From positions 178,782-242,781 of the forward strand of contig VZDJ01000003.1 of assembly GCA_008694505.1 (NCBI GenBank): 64,000 bases of DNA, in the 5' to 3' direction. A model generated the notes under the pieces. The model did no database searches. It was not told the origin of the DNA and saw only the letters and a list, made by a program, of their open reading frames with translations. Shown piece by piece: positions 14,301 to 25,574 of the stretch. This DNA is from Cyanoderma ruficeps. Taxonomy: Eukaryota; Chordata; Aves; Passeriformes; Timaliidae. The position numbers and the translations under genes are program-made. Every line of letters begins with the position of its first letter. The stretch's first letter is position 1.

Positions 14301-16527
14301 TTTTAGGGACATGGGAAGAAAACTGCTGTATACTTAACCTTCACATATTCTTAACTTAGAGGGAGCATCCTCCAAGAACAAACCTGCCTTCACAATCGCA
14401 TTGCAATATAAGAGAGAACCACTCTCTTAAGTTACCAAATATCATTTTTTACACAGAAGCTTTACTGTTTGTAACCACTAGGCAAAATAGCCTTTTCATG
14501 ATCCCAAATCACAGAAGCAAAGAAGGTTCCAACGACATGGCATCTTATTATGGACAGGAAAAAATGAGGGAGGAAAAAAAAAAGAGGCATTTCACCTTTA
14601 GGAATCAGATAATCTTTGCAATTTTAATTGTCAGGGTATTTACTGAGTATCATTCAAAAATACTTCACTCAGGTATGAGTAACCTGGAGATGTGCAACAC
14701 TCTTTTTAATAGATACTGCCCACGTAAATAAAAGTGCACAATACTCATATTGTTAAATTTCTCTATAATCTATTGACACATCACCAAGCAGTCATCTTCC
14801 TCAGGTCAATGCAAACTGGTTTGCAGTGCTAGCATTCTATCTGGTAATCTATAAGCAAATCAGTTTTTAATGCAACAGCAGTACTTGGATGGAAAAATAT
14901 GCTATTAGAATGTGTCTAAAACACCAAAATTTTATTTTTATTTAATTTTAGAAACTGTATCTTTGTAAGGCAAAAGAAAATTGCACTCTAAAGCTAAAAC
15001 CCTACTGGTTACCTTCAGTTTACTGCATACAAGATGTTTTGAGAGCACTTGAGATAACTGACAAAGAAATTATACATTACCCATCCCCTTAAACTCACTG
15101 TCTGAAAGTGATTGTGTAGTATCACAGAACAAAAACATACCTAATCCCACAAGCGATTTGATAAGGAGTAGTCTTCCAAGATTCAGCATCAACCTGCTTG
15201 CCATCAGGTAACGTAACTTTAATAGGCTTACTGTCATTCGCAGCTCTTTCTGCAAGGAGTGCATCATGTTCAGCCTTAAGTTTATTGTACATCTCTAAAC
15301 GCTCATTGATAAATGCAGGCCAGGGATTCATCTGCATATGATAAAGACAAAGGAAAATGATTAATCTAACAGCACATCATGTCAAGAATGCCAACAAAAT
15401 AGATAAACTTCATAAGCAGCTATGTGACAATATCTATATATGTGCTATATATAACAAATAATCACAATCATTTCAGGTTATATAGTATTAATCATATCAT
15501 AAGACCACAAGGCTTCAGCTTAATGAAATCTGTACCACTGTAGACCTGTTCAATAAACCACAAGTTGCCAAACAACTACACCATCTAATAAACTACACAA
15601 GGGCAAAAGTCAAGTAGAAAAGACTGTAAAAGTTGAACGTAAAACAAGATTTTTCTTATTAGGTCAAAAAACTGAGGGAACACTCCGGTCTGAGCCATCC
15701 AGACAGGAACTGACTCCAGTTTAAACACGTGTAATGACGTCAGAACTATCCGCCTGGGCACCGCCAACGTTGCACAGCCCTGCACTTGGCTCAGGACTGC
15801 TGCTGACTAGCAGCTGGCCCTCCGTGGAGTCAGAGGGATACCAACATTTAAGATATGAAGATATAAAAGAGGAGAGCACCTTAAGCACACTTTCTTCATC
15901 TCGGAGATCTGCTGCATGCTTCCTGCTGCAAAGAGGCACAGGGAAAAGCATCACCCAACCCAGCTATGGGAATCTGAGCTGTTCTCCTATTACACAAATG
16001 CAACTTAACATAAAAGACACCAATGGCACTTCCAAGGCACACTGTCGGAGGTGTAACTACAACGCTTGATAAAATAGTTCAGAAGCACAAACTGCAGCAA
16101 TGTCAGCGGGGCACAGGGCAGCAAAGAGGACTCCGCATCCTCCCACCTCCGCGGCCGAGGGGCTGCTCACCTCCGACCGCCCTCCATCGCCTGCCCCTTC
16201 CTTCATCTTCTTCTTCCCGCAGTCTGCTTTCTTCTCTTCCACAGCGTTCACCTACGGAGGGCGAGCACCGTTTAGTCATGCCCCGGCAGTCCCTCACACC
16301 TAAGGCGCTTTAACTCCCCCCTGCCCCACACAACGCGGAAAAGACCCAAACTCCTCGTCCCACAAAACCTGCGTGCCGCCAGCTCCCTTCTCCTTTTCCA
16401 TGGGGCACACCCCACCGCCCCCCGGAGCTGGGGAAATCCTCGGGAAGAGGCCAAGCTCCCCCCGCCGCCGGCCTCCAGCCAGGGCTGCCGGCGCGGCGGG
16501 GCCCACCTGGCTGTCAGCGCCCGCCAT
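2355..16527 (-). CDS. TARS1: Threonyl-tRNA synthetase, cytosolic (19 coding exons, complete)
   Basis: Class II synthetase that attaches threonine to tRNA-Thr. Coding exons, 5' to 3' on the minus strand: 16507-16527, 16171-16251, 15141-15331, 13987-14110, 12792-12913, 12436-12553, 10970-11034, 10810-10888, 10120-10266, 9138-9236, 8398-8564, 7744-7906, 7518-7655, 6761-6838, 4938-5038, 4729-4833, 3985-4057, 3133-3247 and 2355-2503 (stop TAA 2355-2357). All introns are GT-AG, and the exons sum to 2,136 nt in frame, 711 residues. Domains: Lys/Glu/Gly-rich leader (8-34), TGS domain (about 67-132), editing domain with HxxxH (H143, H147) and a downstream Cys/His cluster (C249, H253, H256), catalytic core with motif 2 near R430 and motif 3 near R587, then the anticodon-binding domain. 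C401, H452 and H578 match the spacing of the E. coli ThrRS zinc ligands (C334, H385, H511). The short exon 1 makes the N-terminus about 12 residues shorter than human. No break is seen. Confidence 0.97.
11185..11375 (+). repeat. CR1 LINE 3' tail fragment in TARS1 intron 6
   Basis: The stretch carries the diverged 3' end typical of avian CR1. It ends in the characteristic gaggt-ccttccaacct block at about 11335-11352, and a Cys/Leu-coding segment precedes it. The expected 8-bp tail repeats have decayed. It lies in the intron between TARS1 exons 6 and 7, antisense to the gene. The 5' limit is approximate. Confidence 0.6.
11640..12090 (+). mobile_element. Probable solo LTR in TARS1 intron 6
   Basis: The segment has LTR architecture in plus orientation: an A/T-rich U3-like part, a TATAAAA box at about 11946-11953 and an AATAAAG polyadenylation signal near 12027, about 80 nt downstream. 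The likely end is the CA-containing stretch near 12080-12090. I could not find a convincing target-site duplication, so both ends are approximate and the family (perhaps ERVL-like) is undetermined. It is antisense to TARS1. Confidence 0.5.
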
Positions 16528-16800
16528 GGCCGCGCAGAGCCGCCCGGGAAAGGGAGGGCGGGGCCCGGCGCAGGCGCCCCTCGGCCCGCGGCTGATGCAA
16601 CCGGGGCCGGCCACGCCGGCCTGGCCCGGTCCGGCCTCAGTGGTGATAATGGAGGCGAGAGGACCCAGTGGTGCTGTCCGGCGCCGCCTTGGGGCGGTGC
16701 GAGCGGACGCGGTCCGTGACGGGATGCGGCGGCTGGACGTGGCCTAGGCTCAGTCCGCGCCCGTAAGGGCGGCGAGCGCGCCCCGGCGCTCGCACAACCG
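16090..16800 (-). promoter_or_regulatory. CpG-island promoter of TARS1
   Basis: This GC- and CpG-rich stretch covers coding exons 1-2 and the sequence just upstream of the start codon at 16525-16527. It contains GGGCGGGG-type Sp1 boxes near 16555-16565 and no clear TATA box, as expected for a housekeeping gene. The transcription start cannot be fixed. The start codon sits in a GCC-ATGG-like context and opens a 7-codon first coding exon. Confidence 0.65.
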
Positions 16801-16825
16801 CGCTCTGCTCGCTCTCACGGGAAGA

Positions 16826-17270
16826 ATCACGGAATCATTAAGTTGGAAAAGATCCCCGACATCAGCGAGTCCGACCTCTGTCCGAATGCCAGCTTGTCAA
16901 GCAGATCACGGCACTATGTGCCATGTCCAGTCTTTGCTTGAGCAGCTCCAGAGACAGTGACTTCATCACCCCCCGTGGCCAGCCTGTTCAGTGTCGAAGA
17001 AGCCTTTCTGTGGAGAAATTCCTACTAATGTACAACCTAAACCTCCCATGACGCAGGCAGCTGCAGACTGTTCTCTTGTCTGTCAGTTGCTGCCTGGAGA
17101 AGAGGTCGTTTCCCAATTGGTTACACCATCCTGTCTAGGAGTTACAGAGGGCGATAAGGTCTCCCCTGAGCCTCCTTTTCTCCAAACACCCCCAGCTCCT
17201 CCTCATCACACTTGTGCTCCAGACCCTTCCCCAGCTCCATTTCCCTTTTCTGCACTCACTCCAGAACCCA
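16826..17270 (-). repeat. CR1 LINE 3' end, antisense copy upstream of TARS1
   Basis: The plus strand reads as the reverse complement of the avian CR1 3' region. It runs from the gaatca-tagged tail at about 16826, through the gttggaaaagat block and the aacctaaacctccc block (about 17033-17048), to the gcgataaggtctcccctgag block (about 17150-17170) and ttgtgctccagaccctt (about 17212-17228). The element is therefore on the minus strand, 5'-truncated, with its 3' end facing TARS1. Similarity is clear over about 440 bp, with moderate decay. Confidence 0.88.
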
Positions 17271-18588
17271 GGATACCTGGCTACCATTCCCCCTGACACA
17301 GATGTTCAGTCAAGGATGGATTAGAAAATAGGAGTACTCTTTGCAAAAGAGACTAAAATAAAATGGAAATCCAGTTGACTGCTGTCTGATTTCCCAGGGG
17401 AGGGAAAAAAAATGTGTAGAAGGAATTCTGAGGTGGTTGTGTCAGATTCGAACCACAGGAACACCTCTAGCTGTCCCAAGCTCAGTGGCTCAGAAGCTAG
17501 GACACCTCTAAGGAAAGGATGTGGTATTCAGGCATGGCTTTTGCTCTGCAACTATCTTTCCCTCCTCTCCTGCTGTTGTTGTCAGCTAATAATAATATCT
17601 TCATTTAGGAAGATTACTATCTTGCAGTACAATCTCATCCTGGAGTGGCCAGTCCCAGCCTTACATGTGTTTGGTAGCCTTAGGCATACTAATATACCAG
17701 TGACATCACCCAGTAGCCTAGTTTAAGCAAGATGTTCATTACCACATTTCATGTTTTCAAGAAATCATGACATAGCATCCTTACTTTGAAGAGAGTAAAT
17801 CATAGGTCAGGTCTTGGCCTTGGACTTCTGTTGCCTGCAGAGGACCCAACACCACTTCTGCCTCCTGGAATACCTGCTTTCTCTTCATCTGCAGCTGGGA
17901 TTGGGGACTTTATAGTGTCTAAAACGTGCTTACATGGATATCAGCACACCTCAGGCTCCATGGACTTAAGTGCTATGAGCCAAAGATTCAGGGGGGAAAA
18001 AAGAACATTTTATATAGCTTTCAAATACTGGTTATGAGGTGGTGAAAGATGGTTGAGAGAATGTCACTGGGCTATTTGACCACAAATATAGGAGCTTAAA
18101 AATAATGCAAGTATTTTAATCTATTTGTTAAAATATGAAAATGGGAAGATGTAGTAAATAAGAAAGACAGAATCAGGCCTAGATCTGGGTAGTTCATTTG
18201 TTGTCTGAAAGTAAAATGTGAACTGTATAAATATTGGCAAAAATACTTAATAAACAGCTAAATCTAATAATATATGTATGACCTCTTGTAGAAATATGAT
18301 GTTTAGTAATACAAAGGGCATTTGTTTTATAATTAGTAATCTTTGTATCTGCAAATCTCCTAAAATCTTTTCTGGGTGGACAAATTACAAGAGACAGAAC
18401 ATTGCAAAACTTATAGATACACTACGTAAGGCAAAAATGAACAAAACCGTATACTGATGCTGTTCGAAAGAAAAAAACCTAAGTATTTCAAAAGCAATTG
18501 GGCAACTGTAGAATTGTCTCTTGTGCCAGAAGATGGCAGCAGTGAAACACGCTGATCTACTGAGACACAAATTCTGTTCAGCTCTTGG
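17271..18588. other. Intergenic sequence, nothing identified
   Basis: Unique-looking, AT-moderate DNA between the CR1 tail and the first LTR. Open frames here are short and show no family resemblance. Confidence 0.5.
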
Positions 18589-18594
18589 CTTTAG

Positions 18595-19215
18595 TGTCGC
18601 GGTATCGGAGTCCAACTCCACCTGCCTCGGCCAACCCTGGCACCAGCGACAAGTGAGGTACGTTCCGGTGCGCGGACACACCTTCCCGACCCTGTGGCTT
18701 CTCTGTCCTGCACCGGTGTGAACATGGTGAGGAATAAAGAGAGGACTCTGTGAGGAGTCGACCACTGTAGTTTATTGGCGCTCTGCAAGGCACAACCTCA
18801 CCTCCGAGGAGTCTGCCTCGCAAAGCACAGGCCGGCCCAGTGAAACAGCTTAAGTACCGGGGAGGAGAAAGGGGAAGGGTTAAGCATGGGACCAATCAGG
18901 AACAATTAGGGAGCGGCTCTGCAGCTGGGGAATATACAAAGGAACCAATACAGGAGGGGAAGGAGGGAACAGCTGGGATCCTGCCCAATCATGCCCAAAC
19001 AACCTCACTGGAACCTTCTAGACCCCGGGGTGAGGCCTCGACATGACAGACAGGACCCGAGGGTTATATAACTGATGACTGACATAAAACTGTAACTTGG
19101 GGTAAACCATAAGGGAACAAACTTAGGGGGAACCATATGGGAATGAACATGGGGGGATACATGGAACAAACTATTACAGCATACATTAAAGAAAGAAACT
19201 TAAAACCACACCACA
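18595..19215 (-). mobile_element. Solo LTR, class II-like, minus orientation
   Basis: A 621-bp segment begins tgtcgc and ends ccaca on the plus strand, so it reads TGTGG...CGACA on the minus strand. Flanks are ctttag (18589-18594) and atttag (19216-19221), a 6-bp target duplication with one mismatch, as class II retroviruses make. An AATAAA on the minus strand lies at about 18770-18775. No polypurine tract precedes it, which fits a solo LTR and not the 3' LTR of the env/pol remnant next door. The boundaries are my reading of termini plus duplication. Confidence 0.6.
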
Positions 19216-19416
19216 ATTTAGGAAGTAGGTTTTATGGCAAAAAGCACAAAATTAAATGAATGTTTTACTGACTTCACTCTTAAGCTGTGTAATTTCTAAT
19301 TTTAAAGGGGAGGGGGACTCATCATGGAGGGCATAGTGACCTTAACTATGGATTGGCACCAATTAGCTGCAACAAATTCTTTTACATTATGGTAACAGAA
19401 TTGGTGGGGTCTAAAA

Positions 19417-19752
19417 TCAAAATGAGCACAGAAAGGGGCACGGGAGGATCCTGAGTTCAAATGCTTGTGGCTCTCTTTCTGCCTGCGATAACATTTTGAC
19501 CCACTCCCACCACAGAGCCAAAGGGTTGGTGATTGGGAGTGGGGTCTTGTACGCTACATGGGATCGGATGATGGTGTTGTGGGAAGCCTTTTCTTTGTTT
19601 ACCTGTGTTTGGAAATTGATTAGATTTTTTGAAAATTCTGGAGGCTTAAATGGGATCCCCACCAGGCAAGTGGTCAGAGGGTCATCAACAGCGGCTGAAG
19701 ATAAGCAGAGGTGGTTTTGCTGTAGTGCATGAGCAAGGGTGACCCACACGTT
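19417..19752 (-). pseudogene. ERV-A env surface-subunit fragment
   Basis: The frame encodes the N-terminal part of a class II (alpha/beta-like) retroviral envelope surface subunit, with a WVTLA start block followed by HLCLS and a CLVGIP-type block. The same blocks recur in ERV-D at about 30430-30540. The rest of the envelope gene is absent or unreadable toward 19222, where no transmembrane subunit is found. It lies downstream of the integrase remnant in the normal pol-env order. The copy is truncated and inactive. Confidence 0.7.
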
Positions 19753-19985
19753 TTTGTGCAGCGGGGGATGATCTGCCTCCTGCGCTGTCCAAGGAAAAGG
19801 AGGAGGAGAAGGTGACAGGGCTTCATCATCTAGTTTGGGATGGTGGCCTCAATACTGAAAAAGGGAAAATACACAAATGAGAGGACAAACAAACTCGTAG
19901 AGAGAGCGGAGACAACTGGGAGCTGCTAGGGTTCTGTTTAGGAGTAGACTGGCCCTTTCTTTCCTGTGTCTTTCTTTTCTTTATG

Positions 19986-20510
19986 TCAGCATCGGTTTGA
20001 AGAAAGTGTCACTCCTTTGGGGATGTTTAGTACAGCTGGCGTCAAGCAGGAGGTATTGTCTGCAGTTTTAGAATGCACATAAGGCTTAACTAGTCTTGTA
20101 TGTACCCACTTTGGCCCGGAGGGGAAGGATATGCATGCATACCCACGCCCCCAGGTAATCAAGTCAAACGGGCCTTCTACCTTTTTAGTTTCAAGGTCTC
20201 TCACCAGGACTGGTGGTTTCTTGGCTAGCTCCAACCTGATATTTTGGTTGAAGTGATTGACTACTGGTGGGTTCATGTTTTTGAAGGAGCAGTTAAGAAA
20301 GTTGATGGTTAAAAGTGCTTTGTTCAGTCACTTATGTGGGGAGGAGAGCTGTGAATCCTTCTTCTGGTGCTCCAGGACCTGCTTGAGGGTATGATGGGCT
20401 TGTCCTATTACTGCCTGACCAGTGGGGGAGTATGGGATCTCTCGCCAGTGTTTGATTCCCCACATCTGCAGGAAACTGCCAAACACTTTGGAGGGATACA
20501 CTGGTGCTGC
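19986..20510 (-). pseudogene. ERV-A integrase fragment (pol 3' end)
   Basis: The fragment covers the second half of a betaretrovirus-like integrase core (WGIKHW block near 20465, then an IPYSPTGQA block) and the C-terminal domain, ending in a KPYVHSK-type tail at about 20060. An in-frame TGA lies at 20328-20330. At the position of the catalytic glutamate the codon reads for glycine (SPTGQAVIGQ), so the active site is lost. Upstream, similarity fades at about 20510 and the ERV-B LTR starts at 20631. The 5' part of pol is missing. Confidence 0.8.
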
Positions 20511-20630
20511 AGGGGTTCGGTTCTCCTTTCTGGCTGGCTCTTACACCGAACTCGCATTTAAGGCTACGGCCTGGTATCTTCCCGATCCTGTGGGTCTTGA
20601 TCTCAGGCAGAAGTGTGGCAATGTTACAAA

Positions 20631-21321
20631 TGTAACAAAAAGAATGACGAGGCCGTAAACACATAGGTGGTGAAAAGAAAAAGGCCAATCATTTATTGTT
20701 ACAAAATGGCTACAGGAACAGGAGGCTGAGCTAATCTCAGCCCCTCAGGACAAGCCAGAGCAACCAATCACATATATACGAGTCACCCCTCAGAACAGTC
20801 CGTCCTTGAGAGTGAAGTGAAGCTGAGGGTGGTCAGTCCCTTCGTATAGCTTCAGTCCCCTCAGCAATTGGTTCATTTTCGATCCTTCATATGATTGGTG
20901 CATTTTGTGTGCTCTCATTGGTCTTTATTGGGGCGGTCTCTACACCAATCATTCTTTCCTGCCGTGACTTGATTGGTTGATTATATCCTCCAATGAAGGC
21001 TCTGGATTGTGGTCTCTGGATTACCTTAAGGAGAGCAGAAGATCTCTTCCCCCTCCCTGATATTATCCCTTTAACAGTCCCATTACAACTTTAACCGTGT
21101 TGGAAGTGCAACCATACAAAGTCCCTTTAAACATTTGAAGCTATACGTCGCAACACTAACCCACAATCATTGAACAATATTACAACTGCAAATATTTGTA
21201 ACTATACCGAACTGCCAGAACCACTTGAAAACTAGACAGTTGTGAATAGAAATTGAACTTCCAAAACCAATAGGTCTATACACCTAGAAAAATGTTTCAA
21301 CCCTTTTTTGTATCCATAACA
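20631..21321 (-). mobile_element. 3' LTR of gamma-like ERV-B
   Basis: On the minus strand the LTR starts TGTTATGG immediately after a polypurine tract (G run at about 21324-21332) and ends TTACA at 20631, giving about 691 bp. AATAAA signals on the minus strand are at 20692-20697 and again near 20925. Several CCAAT motifs are present. The matching LTR of ERV-C at 26404-26980 has the same termini and an equivalent polypurine tract, which supports both boundaries. Confidence 0.8.
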
Positions 21322-21375
21322 ACTCCCCCCTCTAAAACTTTGATGGGGCTCAAGGCCTGCATCAACTATTAAACT

Positions 21376-23912
21376 TTACAACTCTTCTTCGTAAACTCTA
21401 TATATTTTTCGAAGAACTTGATATTTCTCATATATTTTCTTTGCTGTCTTAGGCTCATTCTCTTCTTGTTCTAATTTCATTAGTTTAGCATTTTCAACCT
21501 TATAATTGTCTAATATTTCAAGGACCAAGGTTTGTACTATGTTTTTTATTGTTTGGATTAAACATGGGATTATGCAAGGGAGAAAAACAATACTTAATAA
21601 GACACCTCCAATTACCAGTAATACTTTCTTCCACCATTCTCCAGAAAAAATATTATCACACTAGTCTTTCTCTACTATTGATGTCCATTTCCGGACGGGT
21701 ACATGGGCTAGCTTCCTGATATTACTGATAATATTTTTAATTGTTTTGCTGTGGTCACCGATCTCTGTTGCTGACTGGCCCAGTCCCTGCCGGGGGTTTT
21801 CTGGGCACTGCGACCTTCCTGTGAGTTGCCCTGAGGAGGACGGCTTTATTCTGGGGGCACAGGCACTCCAGCCCAGTGACCAGCTCAGTTGTGAATGGTT
21901 GCCTAAGCAACTGAGCCTGTCAGGTCTTTCAGGCTCCCACTGCCACTGCAGTGTCTTCAGGCGAATCCCTTCCAGGCAGCACAGGAGAGAAAACAGGAGG
22001 CAGAATGGTCTCCAGAAGTCCTTTTTATTCCCTGGAACTGGCGACTCCAAAGACGCCAAGGCTTCAAACAGCCGGGGTTATATTGGATCAAAAAGGGGTG
22101 GGGTTCAGTACAACAACCAGTAGGGACGAGGATTGAAAAACTAACCAATCAGGGAAGGGATCCAAAACTAACCAATCAGGGGAGAAAGCTTGAACCAATC
22201 AAAGGAGAGAACCAATCAACCAATCACAGACAGCTTATTGGCATACTTCTAGAAGGCTCAGGTGGCTTCACAACTAAACTGCTCACCATGAGCAACAGAG
22301 GAAAGCTGAACCAAGCTGCATCAAGGACACGCTGTTCTCCATGGAAGCACTGCTCTTTCTGTGTGGCCCTCAGGGGCCTCCACTGATCTCAACACAACAT
22401 TCTGATGAGTTGAACTTGGTACAGACCCCTCCCTCTTCTGCTAGTAGATAGTCAATTGATAATCTGTTCTGGTATATCATGGTACGCATCTGGTGAGATT
22501 GAGCGGATAATAAGTCCAAGGCTAGACTTGTTTGATTGGTTATTATTTCTACTAGGGCTTGCAAATGGATAATTCTGTTCAGCATATACATAGGTGTCCT
22601 GTATGCCCACATTCCATCCTGCGCCCAGGTAGCAGGCCCATATGTTTCAATAATTCTCTCAGGGGGCCACTCATCCTCTCTCCATTTCTGAGTGCCTCCT
22701 ATTTGTATCTCTCTCTTTCTTCTTTTTAATTCATCATATAATGGCACTCCTAATTGCTGACCTGCAGTTCTGGGCAGGAAGAAGAAGGAAGGCCTTATAG
22801 TTCCAAGGGAACTGCTTCCTACCCAATCTTTCAGTAGCATAACATATCCCTTTCTGCTACACATCCAAAAAAAGACCTTTTGGAGCCTTCTGGTGTTTTG
22901 AAGAATTAATTTTAACGACTTTGTCGTTGCTCCAAAATTTGAAAGCTTTGGCTCGCCTTGGAAGGGGTTGGGTTGTTGTGTTGTACACTCATATAGACTT
23001 TCCATTCTATCCCAGTTACTGAGCTGCTGTGTAATGCACTCGTGAGGTTTTTGTTCTCACCCAGGTACAATTTTCCACTTGGTGTCTAGTCCAATACTTC
23101 ATAGGAGGGTCTGGTATCCACCACTGATGGGTCTCATTTGTTACATAATATCTCTTGCATGGTATTTCCCCCACATAACTCTTATATCTCGACCCTTTTC
23201 TCCAAATACACTCCTCTCCAAACATTTCTGACCTTAAATCCCAAATTTCCTCCTCTGGCCTTTGATCCTGTCCTGGTGTTTCTTTCTCTACTATTTTTAA
23301 CACATTGGGTGTACTTAAAGGTATTCCCTCCCAGGACCAAATCGCCGCCATGTGGGTATCCCCACATATCCAACAATTGGTAATATTAAATTCTTGGGTT
23401 ATTTTTCCTACCAAATCTAGAAACAAATTTCTTCCCCCTATCTGAGGCTCAGATTCCTTTTGGACTTTACTGATTATCAGCTTTTCTTTAATTGTATCCA
23501 ATACATAAACCTTTTTTATTTTTAGGTCTACTGATTTCTTTTCAGAACACATCCACTCTTCTGCATTAGGGCATTCCCCTGTCAGTTTTTGCTTAAAGTC
23601 TCCTACATTTCTAAAGAGCCAATATACTTTTTTATCTTCTTCACAAGTTTATAACCAAGACAAGTTGACACAATTCGGATTTGGGTTCATATGGACCCTG
23701 AAGACAAATGTTCGGAGATCTCCTACATAAATGGGATAGTGACACTTATCACAGTTTCCTGCCTCTCTTGTGGTGACTATCACCAACAGGAGGACCACCC
23801 ACGGGAGTCCGGTACCAGATGCCCCTTTACTCATGTACTTCCCTTGGGACCAGCATGGATCTTGGCCCGGGCTTGCCTCCCCCAGCACTTCTCCCGGTCT
23901 CTGCTCTTCCAT
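21376..23912 (-). pseudogene. ERV-B envelope gene, gamma-like, broken and split by a nested LTR
   Basis: The frame opens at 23912, and a hydrophobic signal segment follows about 36 residues later. The surface subunit carries a CWIC disulphide-exchange motif near 23370. The transmembrane subunit has a heptad-rich region, the LAEEGGVC block and a CX7CC motif near 22390-22420, followed after the insertion by a membrane anchor and a charged cytoplasmic tail ending with TAA at 21376-21378. Breaks seen: TAA at 23649-23651, a frame change near 23020, a 619-bp LTR at 21766-22384, and TAG at 21661-21663. Retroviral Env normally mediates receptor binding and membrane fusion; this copy cannot encode a full-length protein. 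The CX7CC form points to the env lineage also seen in some mammalian class I ERVs, not to the alpharetroviral type. Confidence 0.85.
21766..22384 (-). mobile_element. Solo LTR nested in ERV-B env
   Basis: A 619-bp insertion is flanked by a perfect 6-bp duplication, gatctc, at 21760-21765 and 22385-22390. It interrupts the transmembrane subunit just after the CX7CC motif; both flanks encode adjoining parts of that domain. On the minus strand the end is CAACA, and the start reads AGTGGAGG where TGTGG would be expected, a likely point change. A minus-strand AATAAAA lies near 22022-22028. Five CCAATC motifs sit at about 22143-22226. The 6-bp duplication indicates a class II element. Confidence 0.85.
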
Positions 23913-24131
23913 TGTAGGGTTCTCCCTCTTGTATCAACTTGTGTTTTCAGTATCTTTTTGGAGCCAAATTGCTACAATGTAGGGGAATGCTCCAACCACA
24001 GAAGATCAACCTGGAAGGAGAAACAGCAAAGGTTACAATTACTAACATGCAACTTTTTAAGACTTTTTCTAACTTTTTTTTTTTTTAACTGTCAACTAGT
24101 AACAAAGAATTTGTGAACTTTGGATCCAGAT

Positions 24132-25569
24132 TTAGCTTGTGGGTTTTTCTGTTGGTATTTTCTTCAGAGTTAGCTTCGTATCAGTGGATTTCACTACAGC
24201 CCACTCATCCGGTGGGGAAACCGGTCCTTTCACTCGGGAGGCATGTGTCCATCCTTTTTCTTGTGTTCTTATTGCTGTCTCTGTAATCAACAGGACTTGG
24301 AAGGGGCCTTCCCACTTTGGGACCAGTGGTTGTTCTTTCCAAGTTCTTATTAATACCCAATCTCCAGGCTGAAACTTATGAATGGTAAAGTCAATAGGGA
24401 TTGATTGAGCAAGATAACCTTTCTCTCTCAACTGCCTTATAGTCCTCACAACAACTTGTACATATTTCTTTATATGTTGTTCCCCTTCTTCTTAAGTCCC
24501 TAAATTCTCAGGATTTTTCAAAAATGGGAGCCCAAACAGCATCTTATATGGGGAGACTCCAACAATTACCCTGGGTCTTGTCCTTATCCTTAATAATGCT
24601 AAAGGGAGGCATTTTAACCAATTCATTTTGGTCTCTTCTGTTGACTTGGTAAGAGTGGTTTTCAAAGTTTGATTCATTTGCTCTACTCTCCCTGAAATCT
24701 GAGGTCTCAATGGAGTGTGGATTTTCCATGTTATGTTTAGGACTTGAGTCACTTGTTGAATTACCAGAGCAGTGAAATGGGGGCCTCAGTCTGAATCAAT
24801 GGTGTTTACTAGTCCATACCTGGGTATTATTTGTTCTAATAGAATTTTGACTACTACATTTGCAGTGGCGCTTACAGTTGGATAGGCCTCTATCCAATGG
24901 GTTAGATGGTCTACTATAACCAAAACATATTTAAACCTTTGAACCTGGGGAAGCTCAGTAAAGTCTATTTGTATATTCTGGAAAGGTCTCTTTGCCAACT
25001 CCCTTCCTCCTTGGGGTGTCTTCCTCATCACTTTCTTGTCTATTTTCTGGCAAATCATATACCGTTTTGTTATAAGCCTTGCTATCTTAAATACTCCAAC
25101 ACATACATAACTTCTCGTAAAATGATCGTAAAGAGCTTGCGTTCCCCAATGGGTCGAGGCATGGAGACTTTCTAAGATCCTTTTTGTTAATATTTTATTC
25201 AAAGCTGGTCTCCCATCAGGCATTTTCCACCTGCCATTATCATCTTTAGTTGCCCCGTGTTTTTGTATTTCTACCTGCTCTTTTTCACTGAGAATTGGAA
25301 CTTGTTCTTCATCCCTTTCATCTTTACTTGTAATATATTGGACTTTCCCTTTGTCTCCCTCCAAAGCTGCCTTCTTTCCTTCCTGATCAGCCAGATTATT
25401 CCCTTCTGTTTCTCTAGAGTTTCCCTTCTGGTGCCCTCAAATCTCTACCACTCCAATCTCTATAGGTCCTTTTAATGCCTCTAATACCTCCTTGATTAAA
25501 CTTTCATGTGTTAAGGTCTTTCTTTTTGAATTTATAAATCCCCTCTCAACCCAGATCTTCCCAAATGTA
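24132..25569 (-). pseudogene. ERV-B pol: RNase H C-terminal half and integrase
   Basis: Reading from 25569 downward, the C-terminal half of a gamma-type RNase H comes first (GHQKG block near 25430). The integrase follows with its zinc-binding N-terminal region, catalytic-core blocks IDFTEL and IDSD, GRVEQ with the third acidic residue near 24690, and a C-terminal GDWVLI/KWEGPFQVLL domain near 24350. All blocks lie in one frame, broken only by TGA 25437-25439, TGA 24786-24788 and TAA 24492-24494. The order pol then env matches a gammaretrovirus. The gene is inactive, but decay is light compared with ERV-D. Confidence 0.88.
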
Positions 25570-25574
25570 TGCAC

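Noticed and set aside
18595..18670. Possible retroviral primer-binding site next to the first LTR
   Set aside because: A TGGTGCC-like string on the minus strand lies inside the LTR by the duplication-based boundary, and no gag follows.
20332..20688. 118-codon minus-strand frame spanning the ERV-A and LTR boundary
   Set aside because: It reads the ERV-A integrase in the wrong frame and runs across an LTR end.
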